The notes: generated from the letters alone by a model not told the origin. A stretch of 64,000 nucleotides of DNA from Spirosoma montaniterrae (GCF_001988955.1 NZ_CP014263.1:372001-436000), one strand, 5' to 3'; positions 51,563-60,913 are shown, numbered from the stretch's first letter. Numbers and translations: made by a program.

Positions 51563-52696
51563 TCAGGCGACAGTGATTTTAGGTAAACCACGCAGAAATG
51601 TCGGGTCAATGTCGGCACCAATGCCGGGCGCGTCGGGCAACTCGATGTGATAGTGATTTTTGTAGCGAATGCCGCCCTGCACAGGATCGTCGGCGTGTTC
51701 AAAACAGGCGTCGAGGTCGCAGAAGCGCACGTTTTGCCGTGCCGAGGCAAAGTGGGCATTGGCCGTTAACGCCAGCCTCGACTCCGACATGCAGCCAATC
51801 ATGCACGGCACGCCAGCGGCTTCGGCAATGGCGTTGATGTTCAGGGCTTCCCGAATACCACCGCTTTTCGACAGTTTGATATTGAAATAATCAACGGCTT
51901 CCTCGCGCACAAGCCGGATGGCATCGGCACCATCGAACAGGCTTTCATCGGCCATAATCGGCACATTGCCAGCCGCTTTGAGTTTGGCTAAATGGTGAAT
52001 ATCGGCTCTACGAACAGGCTGTTCGCAATACTGAAACTGATGTTCGATAAACCGGGTCTGGGACAAAATCTCAGACGCAGTAGGGTAGTCCCAACCCTGA
52101 TTGGCGTCTAACCGATAGGGAACGTGGTAGTATGTTCGTTCGGGAAACGTAGCCGACAGAGCCTGCTCGATGGCGTAGAGTCGGTTCAGGTCGTCGGGTG
52201 CGTTGGTGCCCAATTTAATTTTAATAGCAACTCCGCCGTTTTCATAAATACGTAGGGCGTTCTCAGCCATGCGTTCTGGCGTGTCGATGTATATGGTTTC
52301 GTCGGTCACGAGCGGGCGTTTCGCTCCACCCAGAAACGCATACAGCGGCAGGTTGGCGGCTTTGGCGGCTATGTCGTACAAGGCCATGTCGAAGGCCGAG
52401 CGGGTAGTGGGGTGGCCGGGCAGATAGCGGCTTAGCGTCGACACACAACCGTCAATATCGAGCGGATTACGGCCCAGCAGGAGCCGGGCCATGTCCTGCG
52501 CTGCTGCCAGCCCCGACGCCTGTGTTTCGCCAACAATCATCCAGAACGGTGAGCCTTCGCCCCAGCCCGTCAGTCCGGCATCGGTCTGAATTTCGATGAG
52601 CAGATTTTGAGCGTTTTTGATGGTGCCGAGCGAAATGGAGATGGGCGCTTTCAGCGGAATGTCGTATTGGTAAAGTTTTATGGCAGCGATAATCAT
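51563..52696 (-). CDS. Enolase-superfamily dipeptide epimerase-like protein
   Basis: The 377-residue protein belongs to the mandelate racemase/muconate lactonising group: KIKLG (catalytic K-x-K), RLDANQGW, EQPV, ADES (three metal ligands D, E, D) and KLSKSGG (second Lys). Strong resemblance to L-Ala-D/L-Glu dipeptide epimerases suggests peptidoglycan recycling, but the specificity loop is not diagnostic and related family members act on other dipeptides. It heads a four-gene operon. Confidence 0.82.
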   Translation of the reverse strand: MIIAAIKLYQYDIPLKAPISISLGTIKNAQNLLIEIQTDAGLTGWGEGSPFWMIVGETQASGLAAAQDMARLLLGRNPLDIDGCVSTLSRYLPGHPTTRSAFDMALYDIAAKAANLPLYAFLGGAKRPLVTDETIYIDTPERMAENALRIYENGGVAIKIKLGTNAPDDLNRLYAIEQALSATFPERTYYHVPYRLDANQGWDYPTASEILSQTRFIEHQFQYCEQPVRRADIHHLAKLKAAGNVPIMADESLFDGADAIRLVREEAVDYFNIKLSKSGGIREALNINAIAEAAGVPCMIGCMSESRLALTANAHFASARQNVRFCDLDACFEHADDPVQGGIRYKNHYHIELPDAPGIGADIDPTFLRGLPKITVA

Positions 52697-52791
52697 TGCG
52701 TAATGTATAACGGAGATATGTCAAACCTACTACTTTTTGCGTAGTGGTATAGGGGAATCCTGGACCCCAGACCAAAATTTTGTAAAAGTAA

Positions 52792-52806
52792 ATGTTGTAG
52801 CAACAT
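52792..52806. promoter_or_regulatory. Perfect small palindrome in a divergent intergenic region
   Basis: ATGTTG-N3-CAACAT is perfect, 96 bp upstream of the epimerase start and 174 bp upstream of the GT61 start. It overlaps the expected -33 region of the TATTTTTG promoter candidate at 52808-52815, so it could be an operator. No regulator gene is adjacent. Confidence 0.4.
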
Positions 52807-52807
52807 C

Positions 52808-52815
52808 TATTTTTG
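52808..52815 (+). promoter_or_regulatory. Possible Bacteroidota -7 promoter element for the GT61 gene
   Basis: TATTTTTG fits TAnnTTTG exactly, on the plus strand, 165 bp before the GT61 start. The -33 element is unclear. Confidence 0.35.
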
Positions 52816-52979
52816 TTTCGCACCTGTGTCTCAATCCTCTTTTTTTCTTGCCAGGCTGTTTTTCAAGGGCTACCGTCTGTATCTGCTTTTGTGAGAACGG
52901 GAGATTACAGTAACCTATCTAATGATTTTAAGTATCATTTAAGAAGCTGTTACAGTAAAGTCTTAAAAAAAGAGCGTTC

Positions 52980-54155
52980 ATGATTACAACTCTACAGCCC
53001 ATTCAGGCTGTTTCGTCGGCATTGCGAAACGTCCTGAAACACCAGATAAAAGAACTTTTGCAATGGTTTGGTGCCAATTTATTAACAAAACAACGTACTG
53101 AAGCGTACCTCGATCAACATCAAATTGCGGTTCATCAGCACGACATAATTCAACTACATCCTGTTGTCGACATCGCCGATCCGGGCAAAACCATTTTCGG
53201 TACTACAAAAGCCATAACGACGCGCAGTTATGTGTGGCGTTATGAAAACATAGACCGGCAAGCGTCTCTGCACAGATCGGGCCACGTCGTTATTCAGGGG
53301 CATGTGCTCTGCACGGATTATAATAATCGCGATTTTCTTACCGATTTAGTTACCGATTTTTTCTGGCATACCCAACGAACCAACCTACAGACACCAACAT
53401 TACTGGCTCCGTGGAGTCAGTATACCAACGGCGTGGTTTTTGGCGGTTATTATGACTTTATGTTGCTGATAGCGGCTAAGTTATGCCGCATGAAAAATGC
53501 GCTGCCCGAATCGCAGTTTACCGGCGCAGTAGTTGCTTATCCTCTTTTTAATACCCAATACGAACGCGAGTTTCTCGCTTTGATGGGCTTCTCGCCCGAA
53601 CAGGTAGTAGACAGCCAACATACCACCGTGCAGTTTGATCGGTGTATTCTGGGAAATAGCGGAGACTGGACCTACCCGAACGTGACAGATATGTTGCAGT
53701 TGCGTCAGTTTATGCGTTCCAAAATACCTCCGTTGCCTGTTCGGCAGCATAACCGCATTTATATCCGCCGGGCCGGACGGCGTCGGGTCCTGAATGAAGA
53801 TGCGCTGATGGCTCTATTGACAAAATACGATTTCACGATTGTAGACGATCAGCCGCGCACCCTGGCCGAGCAATTTCATTTGTACAACGGGGCATCGTTC
53901 ATTATGGGGCCACACGGGGCGTCGTTCACCAATATACTCTGGTGCGAGCCGGGTACGCATCTGCTCGAGTTGTTCTCTCCCCGTTACGTTCGCGATTATT
54001 TTCGTTATATGGCCCACGCGCTTGGCCTGCATTATTCAGCTTATTTTCATGGCCCATCGATACCTGATAACGACCGGGCCATAGCTGATGATATCACTGT
54101 CTCCATAGCCGAGCTGGAGCCGTATTTGGCAGCATGTTTTGCTGGTAAAGCCTGA
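52980..54155 (+). CDS. Glycosyltransferase family 61 (DUF563) protein
   Basis: The 391-residue protein has the GT61 core near its end: 'QHNRIYIRRAGRRRVLNEDALMALL' and 'FIMGPHGASFTNILWCEPGTHLLELFSP', where the HGA motif and following residues bind the sugar nucleotide. GT61 enzymes act in glycan decoration, in bacteria often on surface polysaccharide. It converges on the carbamoyltransferase operon, whose glycan product it may share; that is speculative. Confidence 0.88.
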   Translation: MITTLQPIQAVSSALRNVLKHQIKELLQWFGANLLTKQRTEAYLDQHQIAVHQHDIIQLHPVVDIADPGKTIFGTTKAITTRSYVWRYENIDRQASLHRSGHVVIQGHVLCTDYNNRDFLTDLVTDFFWHTQRTNLQTPTLLAPWSQYTNGVVFGGYYDFMLLIAAKLCRMKNALPESQFTGAVVAYPLFNTQYEREFLALMGFSPEQVVDSQHTTVQFDRCILGNSGDWTYPNVTDMLQLRQFMRSKIPPLPVRQHNRIYIRRAGRRRVLNEDALMALLTKYDFTIVDDQPRTLAEQFHLYNGASFIMGPHGASFTNILWCEPGTHLLELFSPRYVRDYFRYMAHALGLHYSAYFHGPSIPDNDRAIADDITVSIAELEPYLAACFAGKA

Positions 54156-54172
54156 ACCAATCACCACTTGTC

Positions 54173-54874
54173 TTATCGGCTGGTTTCTTTTTCGATCAGT
54201 TCAGTTAAGAATGCTGCCGTTTGCAGGCCAATGAGCCGCTGGGTAAGTTGACCATTTTTAAAGAGCAACAGCGTTGGAATTTCGTCGACCTGCTGAGTTT
54301 GCATCAGTGCCTTGCTTGCATCGGCATCGGCTTTCACGACCAGTAGTTTACCGGCATATTGTGTTTGTAACTGCTCCATGATGGGCATCATTTTCTGGCA
54401 GGGCGCACACCAGGGCGCGTAAAAATCGACCAGCACCAAACGGTTGTTGGCTACGGTCTGTTTCAACTCGTCGGGGCTGATGGCTTTAGCCGACGGATTG
54501 ATTTTAACGCCTTCTACCGGCTTCAGTTTCGTGGTCCATTTCAGGTAGCCGCCCGCCAGTTCATAAACAGCAGCAAAACCTTGTTCGCGCATCAGTTTGG
54601 CTGCTTCAGCAGACCTTCCTCCGCTCAGGCAATACACAAAAACTGGTTTTGTTTTATCCAGCCCGCTTATAGTTTGCGCAAAAGCCGCCTGCCGAAAGTC
54701 AATGTTCTGGGCACCTCTCAAATGCCCCCCGCCAAACTCGCCGGGCGTTCTGACATCGATTAGTTGCGCAGTAGGCGACTGTTTCAACTGCTGCTCAAAC
54801 GCATCGGGTGCGAGACTTTGCGCCGTAGCCGATGCTGTAGTTAGTGCCAAAATGGCAATCAATATCTTTTTCAT
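54173..54874 (-). CDS. Periplasmic rhodanese-thioredoxin fusion
   Basis: ATG 54874 gives 233 residues with a signal peptide (MKKILIAILALTTASATAQS). The rhodanese domain (~20-120) carries the Cys of VYCLSGGRS; the thioredoxin domain follows with WCAPCQK. The fusion puts sulfurtransfer and disulfide reduction in one secreted protein. It ends the minus-strand operon, 34 bp after the SxtJ-like gene, and could serve the haem-motif protein upstream; that is inference. Confidence 0.85.
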   Translation of the reverse strand: MKKILIAILALTTASATAQSLAPDAFEQQLKQSPTAQLIDVRTPGEFGGGHLRGAQNIDFRQAAFAQTISGLDKTKPVFVYCLSGGRSAEAAKLMREQGFAAVYELAGGYLKWTTKLKPVEGVKINPSAKAISPDELKQTVANNRLVLVDFYAPWCAPCQKMMPIMEQLQTQYAGKLLVVKADADASKALMQTQQVDEIPTLLLFKNGQLTQRLIGLQTAAFLTELIEKETSR

Positions 54875-54908
54875 AATGGGTAAACGCCGAACGGCGAAGC
54901 TGAGTAGA

Positions 54909-55295
54909 CTACCATGTGTTTTCCAGATCCTCGGCCCGATAGCGATGATTACGTTCTTTATAAAGCGTCGGGAGTTGCGGCCCGTTTGTGAGGGCAAGGG
55001 CGTTGCGTCGTAGAAGACGGTAGAGTAGGGCGAGGGGCAGTAAAAACACGAAAAACAACAGAGATAGCAGCAACTTCGAGTTGACATAACCTAATCCCCG
55101 CGCCAGTTTGTACCACCCTATAGCAATCCACCGGCTTACGTGGGGCAGAAATAGTATACACATGCCGATGCCAAATGCCGCGTAGAGCCAGATTGGGTAG
55201 TGGCTCTCAGTGAATATATGGAGTGCAAGCAGGCCAACCATGATAGCCGTATTTGCTTTCCAAACGTTCAGTTCCGATAGTTCTTTAGGGAGCAT
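54909..55295 (-). CDS. SxtJ family membrane protein
   Basis: The 128-residue protein has two to three hydrophobic helices (TAIMVGLLALHIFTE, LYAAFGIGMCILFLPH, LLLSLLFFVFLLPLALLYRLLRR) and matches the short SxtJ/saxitoxin-operon-type family in layout. It lies 48 bp after the DUF5989 gene and downstream of the carbamoyltransferase, the arrangement in which SxtJ-like genes are usually found. The role, thought to assist carbamoylation or scaffold the enzyme, is unproven. Confidence 0.75.
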   Translation of the reverse strand: MLPKELSELNVWKANTAIMVGLLALHIFTESHYPIWLYAAFGIGMCILFLPHVSRWIAIGWYKLARGLGYVNSKLLLSLLFFVFLLPLALLYRLLRRNALALTNGPQLPTLYKERNHRYRAEDLENTW

Positions 55296-55343
55296 AACCC
55301 AGGAGTTTTATCCATGTTTTAGCCGGAAGTGGGCGACGGACAG

Positions 55344-55493
55344 TCAGAACAAGGTATAAATGAAGGGAGCAATTGCAGACCCTCCCCCAATCACTATAAT
55401 CAGGCCGAGTAACAGGAGTAAAAGTATAACGGGAGCCAGAAACCACTTCCGTCGCTCTTTTATAAACCTGAACAGATCAGTCAAAAAATCCAT
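55344..55493 (-). CDS. DUF5989 family membrane microprotein
   Basis: A 49-residue frame on the minus strand starts with ATG at 55493 and ends in TGA at 55344. It reads MDFLTDLFRFIKERRKWFL followed by a single transmembrane segment and a GGGSAIAPFIYTLF end. This is the DUF5989 pattern: short basic N-terminus, one helix, 'SA.APF.Y'. Such genes sit next to carbamoyltransferase and SxtJ genes, exactly as here. It is easily missed because of its length. Confidence 0.85.
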   Translation of the reverse strand: MDFLTDLFRFIKERRKWFLAPVILLLLLLGLIIVIGGGSAIAPFIYTLF

Positions 55494-55560
55494 ACCAAAT
55501 GAGTAAGACAGTCAATAGCCGGTGACTCAGAAGCGTCAGGGCTAATGTTCGGTGAATTTA

Positions 55561-57438
55561 CTAATCCAAAACGAATTCTCCGTGCCAGTTGCTTTTTTCG
55601 TGCCAGACGGGCTGATTTCGCTTGTCGAAGAGGTAGTTTCCAATAGCTACGTAATCCATCCCGGTGCGCATGAAACAACGGTAGGCATCGTCGGGCGTAC
55701 AAACGATGGGTTCGCCCCGAACGTTAAAGCTGGTGTTAATGACTACGCCATAGCCCGTTTTTGCTTTGAATGCCTCGATCAATTGGTGATAGCGCGGGTT
55801 CGTTTCGGGGTGTACCGTCTGAATCCTTGCCGAATAGTCGATGTGCGTGATGGCGGGCATGTCGGAGCGCGGATAGTACAGTTGGTCAGACAGCGGCCAC
55901 TCGTGGTAGTCGTCGGGTAAGGTACGTTGGCGTGACCTGACGACCGGATGCACCAGCAGCATATACGGCGACACCCCTTTGTAATCGAAATAGTCTGCTA
56001 CGTCGGCGGCAAGTACCGAAGGGGCAAAAGGCCGGAACGATTCACGGTACTTGATGTTCAGGTTCAGCTTCTTTTGCATGGCTGCGTTGCGCGGGTCGCC
56101 CAGAATACTGCGACCACCGAGGGCGCGCGGGCCAAACTCCATCCGCCCCTGCACCCAGCCTACTACGTTTCCTTCGGCCAACAGTTCAGCCACCTGTTTC
56201 ATTAGTTTGGCATCGGACAGGTATGTAGCGACGCCCCCATAGTTGCGTATCGTTCGTTCGATGTCTTCCTGCTGAATACCGGGGCCAAGATAACTGCCCT
56301 GCATGGCGTCAAGGCCGGTAGCAACCTGCCGGGGTCGGTCGAACCCGATGTGGTAAGCCGCCAGGGCCGCACCCAATGCTCCGCCTGCGTCGCCCGCTGC
56401 TGGCTGGATATACACGTCGTTGAAGACATTCGCTGCCTGCAACTTGCCGTTCGAGACGCAGTTGAGCGCGACGCCCCCCGCCATACACAAGTAATCGGCC
56501 CCAGTCAGCCGCTGGGCTTCCTGAGCCATTCGTAATACCACCTCCTCCGTAACGCGCTGAATAGCAAGACTCAGGTTGCAGTGCTGTTTCGTTATTTCTT
56601 CTTCGGGTCGGCGTTGCCTGATGCCGAATAGGGCCTCCCACTTTGGAACCTGGACCATCCTCAGGCCAGTAGCGTAATCGAAATAGGTCTGATCGAGCCA
56701 GAGCGACCCATCTGGCTTAAGCGAAATCAGTTTGTTATGAATCAACGATACATAGTGTTCAACCTCAGCCGATTGCGGATCGCCGTAGGGCGCAAGACCC
56801 ATCAGTTTATACTCGCCCGAATTGACCCGGAATCCCAAAAAATAGGTGAAGGCGGAGTAGAGTAGCCCTAATGAATGCGGAAAATGTAACTCTTTGAGGA
56901 TGCTGATGCGGTTGCCTTCGCCGAGACAAATCGAGGCCGTAGCCCACTCGCCCACACCGTCGATGGTGAGGATGGCGGCCCGTTCGTATGGTGAGGGATA
57001 GAACGCACTGGCAGCATGGGCTAAATGATGTTCGGTGAACAGTAATTTCCTGGGGAGAGCACCGTCGGGCGAGAGCTTCGCCAGTTCTTCGCGCAGCAGA
57101 CGTTTGAGGAATAGCTTCTCGTTTAACCACACCGGCATGGCCGCTAAAAACGACCGCAGGCCGCGTGGTGCAAAGGCGTAATAGGTTTCCAGTAACCGCT
57201 CAAACTTGAGCAGGGGTTTGTCGTAAAACACAACAGCGTCGATGTCTTTCGGGCGTAGTCCGGCGTAATCGAGGCAGTAGTGGGCAGCGTGTTGTGGGAA
57301 GCCTGAATCATGTTTTCGCCGGGTAAATCGTTCTTCCTGCGCGGCAGCGACAACCGTACCGTCTATCACCAGTGCCGCAGCCGAATCGTGATAATAGGCC
57401 GATATTCCTAAAATGGTTGTACGTGCCTGATTAGTCAT
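55561..57438 (-). CDS. Carbamoyltransferase (NodU/CmcH/TobZ type)
   Basis: The 625-residue protein starts with the Kae1/YrdC-like fold 'ILGISAYYHDSAAALVIDGTVVAAAQEERFTRRKHD' and has the metal/nucleotide motif 'EHHLAHAASAFYPSP', 'CMAGGVALNCVSNGKL' and 'FGPRALGGRSILGDPR' of the C-terminal domain. It transfers carbamoyl from carbamoyl phosphate, via carbamoyl adenylate, to a hydroxyl of a sugar, antibiotic or glycan. It is the centre of an operon with SGNH-TPR, DUF5989 and SxtJ-like genes and SusCD upstream. Confidence 0.93.
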   Translation of the reverse strand: MTNQARTTILGISAYYHDSAAALVIDGTVVAAAQEERFTRRKHDSGFPQHAAHYCLDYAGLRPKDIDAVVFYDKPLLKFERLLETYYAFAPRGLRSFLAAMPVWLNEKLFLKRLLREELAKLSPDGALPRKLLFTEHHLAHAASAFYPSPYERAAILTIDGVGEWATASICLGEGNRISILKELHFPHSLGLLYSAFTYFLGFRVNSGEYKLMGLAPYGDPQSAEVEHYVSLIHNKLISLKPDGSLWLDQTYFDYATGLRMVQVPKWEALFGIRQRRPEEEITKQHCNLSLAIQRVTEEVVLRMAQEAQRLTGADYLCMAGGVALNCVSNGKLQAANVFNDVYIQPAAGDAGGALGAALAAYHIGFDRPRQVATGLDAMQGSYLGPGIQQEDIERTIRNYGGVATYLSDAKLMKQVAELLAEGNVVGWVQGRMEFGPRALGGRSILGDPRNAAMQKKLNLNIKYRESFRPFAPSVLAADVADYFDYKGVSPYMLLVHPVVRSRQRTLPDDYHEWPLSDQLYYPRSDMPAITHIDYSARIQTVHPETNPRYHQLIEAFKAKTGYGVVINTSFNVRGEPIVCTPDDAYRCFMRTGMDYVAIGNYLFDKRNQPVWHEKSNWHGEFVLD

Positions 57439-57461
57439 CGTAGAAGCAGGGTGAAGGGGGT

Positions 57462-59393
57462 CTACTTAGCCTGGCGGAGCGTGTCAGCCGCATACTGTCG
57501 GGCTGTTTCGCGCAGTTGCCGGGCCTGTCGGTTCGTTGGGTCTAACGCCAGTGCCCGGCTGAGGTATTTCTCCGCAGCCGCTGCGTTGGCAAACTGGAGA
57601 TACGCTTCGGCTACACTCAAACACCGGCTCACCGACTGGCTATCGGCCTGATACGCTTTTTTGTACAGAATAACCTGTGAGGCTTTGTCTTTCAGGTCAT
57701 TCCAGGCTGCGTTCCGGGCCGCAACATAGGTCAGGTAGGGCAGGGCCGTTTCCGGTTCGTCTATCTTCAGAAGTTGCACACTCAACCGCATGGCAAGGTC
57801 TTCGGAAGGCTGCATAGCAAACGCTTTCTGCCAGTAAAAGCGAGTTTTTTCGAGTTGCCGAGCCGCCTGAGCAAGTTTGCCCGCCTGTACATAAAAATCG
57901 GGGTTATAGGGGTGTTCGAGCAGCAGGGCTTCTCCTACGCGCAATGCACCGGCAGCATTATTACGTTTCTGATAATGAAGGAGGGCGTTTTGCAGGGCCG
58001 CTCCCCATGATAGCTGCCTGACAACCAAGCCACCCGCCAGTTTTTCTTCAACCGTTTTCGGAGACGGAGCGTTGGCCGGTGGAGGCTGGTTGAACGGCCA
58101 GCCTTCTTTCAGAATCTCTATTTCGTATTTCCCTTTTAGCGAATCGATGGCGGTGATTGGCATAGTAGCCAGCGACTGTTGAAACGACATGGCCGTTGAC
58201 CAGTCTGCCTGAATCCGTTTGTCTTCCCGGAGGGCGTTGAAGAAAGCATCGGCCAGCAGCGCGTAGCCCAACAGGTTCGGATGAACATGTTCGAGCAGGG
58301 TTTCGCTTCCCAGAATGCCATGCGCCGAGTGCGATTCGAACACCTTTCGGGCATCGACCAAACGAACACCGGTATATTGAGTGGCCAATTTCCTGACGAT
58401 TGCGTTCATGGCTTCCGGTGCTCTGAACCGGAGCATATCTAATTCTTTCGCCTGCACAAACCGTTTTTTGGCGGCTACGAAATCGCCGGTCTGATACGCC
58501 TGCGTAGCTTTCCAAAAAACGGCGTCGGCAGATCGGGACGCCGACGTGGTGTCGCTCACGAACGGCGGAAGGTCTTTTTCGTTGCTTACGAGCGTGCTCA
58601 GGTAAACCGGAACCTTGTGCTCCTGAAACAGGGCAAGCGTTAGGCTCATGTTTTCAGAAAACTGCCGGATACCCTGCTGATACAGCTCACCGTCGAGCGG
58701 AACGTAGCTGTCGGCGGCCATGCGCTTCATCAGGTTTTCGCGGAGGTCGGTTTGCTGCTTGTGTAACAGGCTACCCGCCCAGCCAATAAACTGGTAAACA
58801 GCCTGCACCAGCCGCAGGTCCCGTAGCGTTGCCACCCAGCGGACAACCGCTGGCGAGCCAATCATCCGGTTGGTAGACCCCACGCCCAATGCCCCGTAAT
58901 ACTCGTTGTGGCCGCCGTAAATCAAAACCGCATCTGGCTTATACTGGACGATTTCTTTGGCAAAACCATAGAACGTGTGGGAATTAACCGCCGTTAACCC
59001 GACGTTGATAACCTCAAAATGCCGCGCTGGAAACGTAAACAACAGTCGGTGTTGCAGCCACCGGTGAAACGAGCCGTTGTGCAGATACGGATACCCAACC
59101 GTGGTTGATTCGCCCAGCACGAAAATCCGAAATGTATTGTCGGGTTTGTTTTTCAAAAAAGGTTCGGCATTGCCTACTGTGGCATTCGCCTGATTTATAA
59201 AATAACGTCTCGATGCATCGGGGTTCATCACCCAGTAGTCGGGGCGTTGCGGGTCGGTGATGAACAAGTCCAGGTTATATCCGTACCCTGCCAGCCGCAG
59301 CACGCCCTCCACGCCGGTCAGCAACAGCAGCGGTAGCAGCAACGCAGTTAGTTTCAGTAGCCAAACGGGCGTTTTGGTGGCAGGCGCACTCAT
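57462..59393 (-). CDS. SGNH/GDSL hydrolase-like protein with C-terminal TPR repeats
   Basis: ATG 59393 gives 643 residues and overlaps the upstream stop by 4 bp. An N-terminal membrane anchor (LLKLTALLLPLLLLTGVEGVL) precedes an SGNH fold: GESTTVGYP (block I GES), IYGGHNEYYG (Asn block), and HVHPNLLGYALLADAFF with the catalytic His. A TPR series follows from ~residue 440 (EKTRFYWQKAFAMQP, AAAEKYLSRALALDPTNRQARQL). It faces the periplasm and may be an O-acyl or carbamoyl esterase-like partner of the next gene; the substrate is unknown. Confidence 0.85.
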   Translation of the reverse strand: MSAPATKTPVWLLKLTALLLPLLLLTGVEGVLRLAGYGYNLDLFITDPQRPDYWVMNPDASRRYFINQANATVGNAEPFLKNKPDNTFRIFVLGESTTVGYPYLHNGSFHRWLQHRLLFTFPARHFEVINVGLTAVNSHTFYGFAKEIVQYKPDAVLIYGGHNEYYGALGVGSTNRMIGSPAVVRWVATLRDLRLVQAVYQFIGWAGSLLHKQQTDLRENLMKRMAADSYVPLDGELYQQGIRQFSENMSLTLALFQEHKVPVYLSTLVSNEKDLPPFVSDTTSASRSADAVFWKATQAYQTGDFVAAKKRFVQAKELDMLRFRAPEAMNAIVRKLATQYTGVRLVDARKVFESHSAHGILGSETLLEHVHPNLLGYALLADAFFNALREDKRIQADWSTAMSFQQSLATMPITAIDSLKGKYEIEILKEGWPFNQPPPANAPSPKTVEEKLAGGLVVRQLSWGAALQNALLHYQKRNNAAGALRVGEALLLEHPYNPDFYVQAGKLAQAARQLEKTRFYWQKAFAMQPSEDLAMRLSVQLLKIDEPETALPYLTYVAARNAAWNDLKDKASQVILYKKAYQADSQSVSRCLSVAEAYLQFANAAAAEKYLSRALALDPTNRQARQLRETARQYAADTLRQAK

Positions 59394-60898
59394 CGTACTC
59401 GTTTCGACAGATTTTTTAGAATGGTAAAATGACCTGATTGCTGCCAGCGTGACGTGTAGGGAGTTGCCGGGGTGCCTGCGACCGAACAATTCGCCAGGAG
59501 CACGTCCGGGTCGCCGTCGCCATCTACGTCGCCAACGTCCGCATCGATCCAGCGGCCCCGGCGGTGGCAGTCAATCGACGAAACGCTGAACGTAAAGTTG
59601 CCTTTATTTTCATAATAACAGACGCTCTGTTGCGGACGCCGTTTATAATCAGCAAAAAACGCAATCGTTAGCAGGTCGGTATCGCCGTCGTGGTCAACGT
59701 CGGCAGGCAGCGTTTTGTAAGCACCGTCATTGGCAAAAAAGCGTTTCTGAACCAGTGAGCCATTGGGTTGTTGCCGGTACAGGTAAAGCCCGTGATACGG
59801 TTTCGGCACGGGCGAGTAATCGGCATTATCGCCACAGGTGTAGGCAATATCCAGACGACCATCTCCGTCGAAATCGGTCGATACAAACGAAGTGGAGCCG
59901 TAGACCGGCGGCAACCTCAGCAGTATTTTCTCCCGATACCGACCGCCGGGCCGTTGTTCAAATAGCCGAAGCTGCTCGTCGCCCTGCCCAAAAAGGCCGA
60001 GTAGGTCCGGCAGTCCATCGCCGGTATAATCTGCTTCGGCAACGCCAACCGACCCGCTGACGTTTGTTAGCGTATGCTGTACGCGAAAATTCGCATCGCG
60101 GAGCGCGAGCTGACCCGTCAGAAAACCGAATTCGGCTGTAAGATACCGCTGTTGCGACAACTGATTTTGCGACAGCCGCAGCGACCGAACCGGGCGGTGC
60201 AGGGCTTCCGACGAGCCAATCATCTGCCAGCCTTTAGCCGTTTGGCGATACCGATATGCTCCGCCGTTCTTCTGCTCGGTAGGTAGCAGCGAACCCAGTA
60301 CTGTAACGACGACCTCGGATGGAGTTGGGCAAATATCGCTCACGGGCAACGGAGCGGCCAGCGAATCGAGCCGGTGGCCCTGCGGGTCGAGCAGCCAGAT
60401 TTTCCGCTGGGCATTGTCGGCAAGCCAGATACATCGGCGGTGCGCATCCCACCGGATGCAGGTAACAGCGGGGGCCGAATCGGCAAGGCGAATCGATGCC
60501 CCGGCTGCGAACAACGGGCTAACGGGCATTTGATTGGGCGTATGCGTCAGGGCGTCGGGGGCGTTCTCATCGAAGTAGGCGCAAAGTTCCTGCCATTGCT
60601 GTTGGCTCAGGGCGGGTTTTGCCGGTAGGCGTCCGGCAGCCGACAAATCAAACAAAAGCGACTGCTCCGCCAGCGTGGGAGCCGACGGAACGATGCCTAA
60701 ATAAAGCCCCATGACCGGCAAAACGCTTGCCGACCAGCTTTTTCGGTCGAGTAATTGGGGTGAAGCGAACTGATGGCACCCGGCGCAGTGCTGCTGGGCC
60801 AGCCGTTCCCCCGCCGAAGGGGCACCCTGGCACCCAACCAGCAGGGGGGCGGCAGTTAAGAGTATGAGAATAAACCGTCTCAGAGCGCAGGTGGTCAA
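59390..60898 (-). CDS. FG-GAP/VCBS-repeat lipoprotein with cytochrome c-type haem motif
   Basis: TTG 60898 starts a lipoprotein signal (FILILLTAAPLLVGC); an upstream TTG at 60967 would run through a hairpin. After the lipidated Cys comes a CAGCH haem motif (QQHCAGCHQFASPQLL), then propeller sequence and FG-GAP calcium repeats such as YTGDGLPDLLGL, FDGDGRLDIAY, VDHDGDTDLLTI and VDGDGDPDVLLA. A haem-binding, calcium-propeller lipoprotein in the periplasm or outer membrane is indicated. It overlaps the SGNH-TPR gene by 4 bp and follows SusD. Function unknown. Confidence 0.8.
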   Translation of the reverse strand: MTTCALRRFILILLTAAPLLVGCQGAPSAGERLAQQHCAGCHQFASPQLLDRKSWSASVLPVMGLYLGIVPSAPTLAEQSLLFDLSAAGRLPAKPALSQQQWQELCAYFDENAPDALTHTPNQMPVSPLFAAGASIRLADSAPAVTCIRWDAHRRCIWLADNAQRKIWLLDPQGHRLDSLAAPLPVSDICPTPSEVVVTVLGSLLPTEQKNGGAYRYRQTAKGWQMIGSSEALHRPVRSLRLSQNQLSQQRYLTAEFGFLTGQLALRDANFRVQHTLTNVSGSVGVAEADYTGDGLPDLLGLFGQGDEQLRLFEQRPGGRYREKILLRLPPVYGSTSFVSTDFDGDGRLDIAYTCGDNADYSPVPKPYHGLYLYRQQPNGSLVQKRFFANDGAYKTLPADVDHDGDTDLLTIAFFADYKRRPQQSVCYYENKGNFTFSVSSIDCHRRGRWIDADVGDVDGDGDPDVLLANCSVAGTPATPYTSRWQQSGHFTILKNLSKRVR

Positions 60899-60913
60899 GT
60901 GGTTAGTGAAAAT

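Noticed and set aside
54875..55087. Longer start of the rhodanese-thioredoxin protein
   Set aside because: The first 71 residues overlap the SxtJ-like gene and are Cys-rich nonsense; the ATG at 54874 gives a clean signal peptide.
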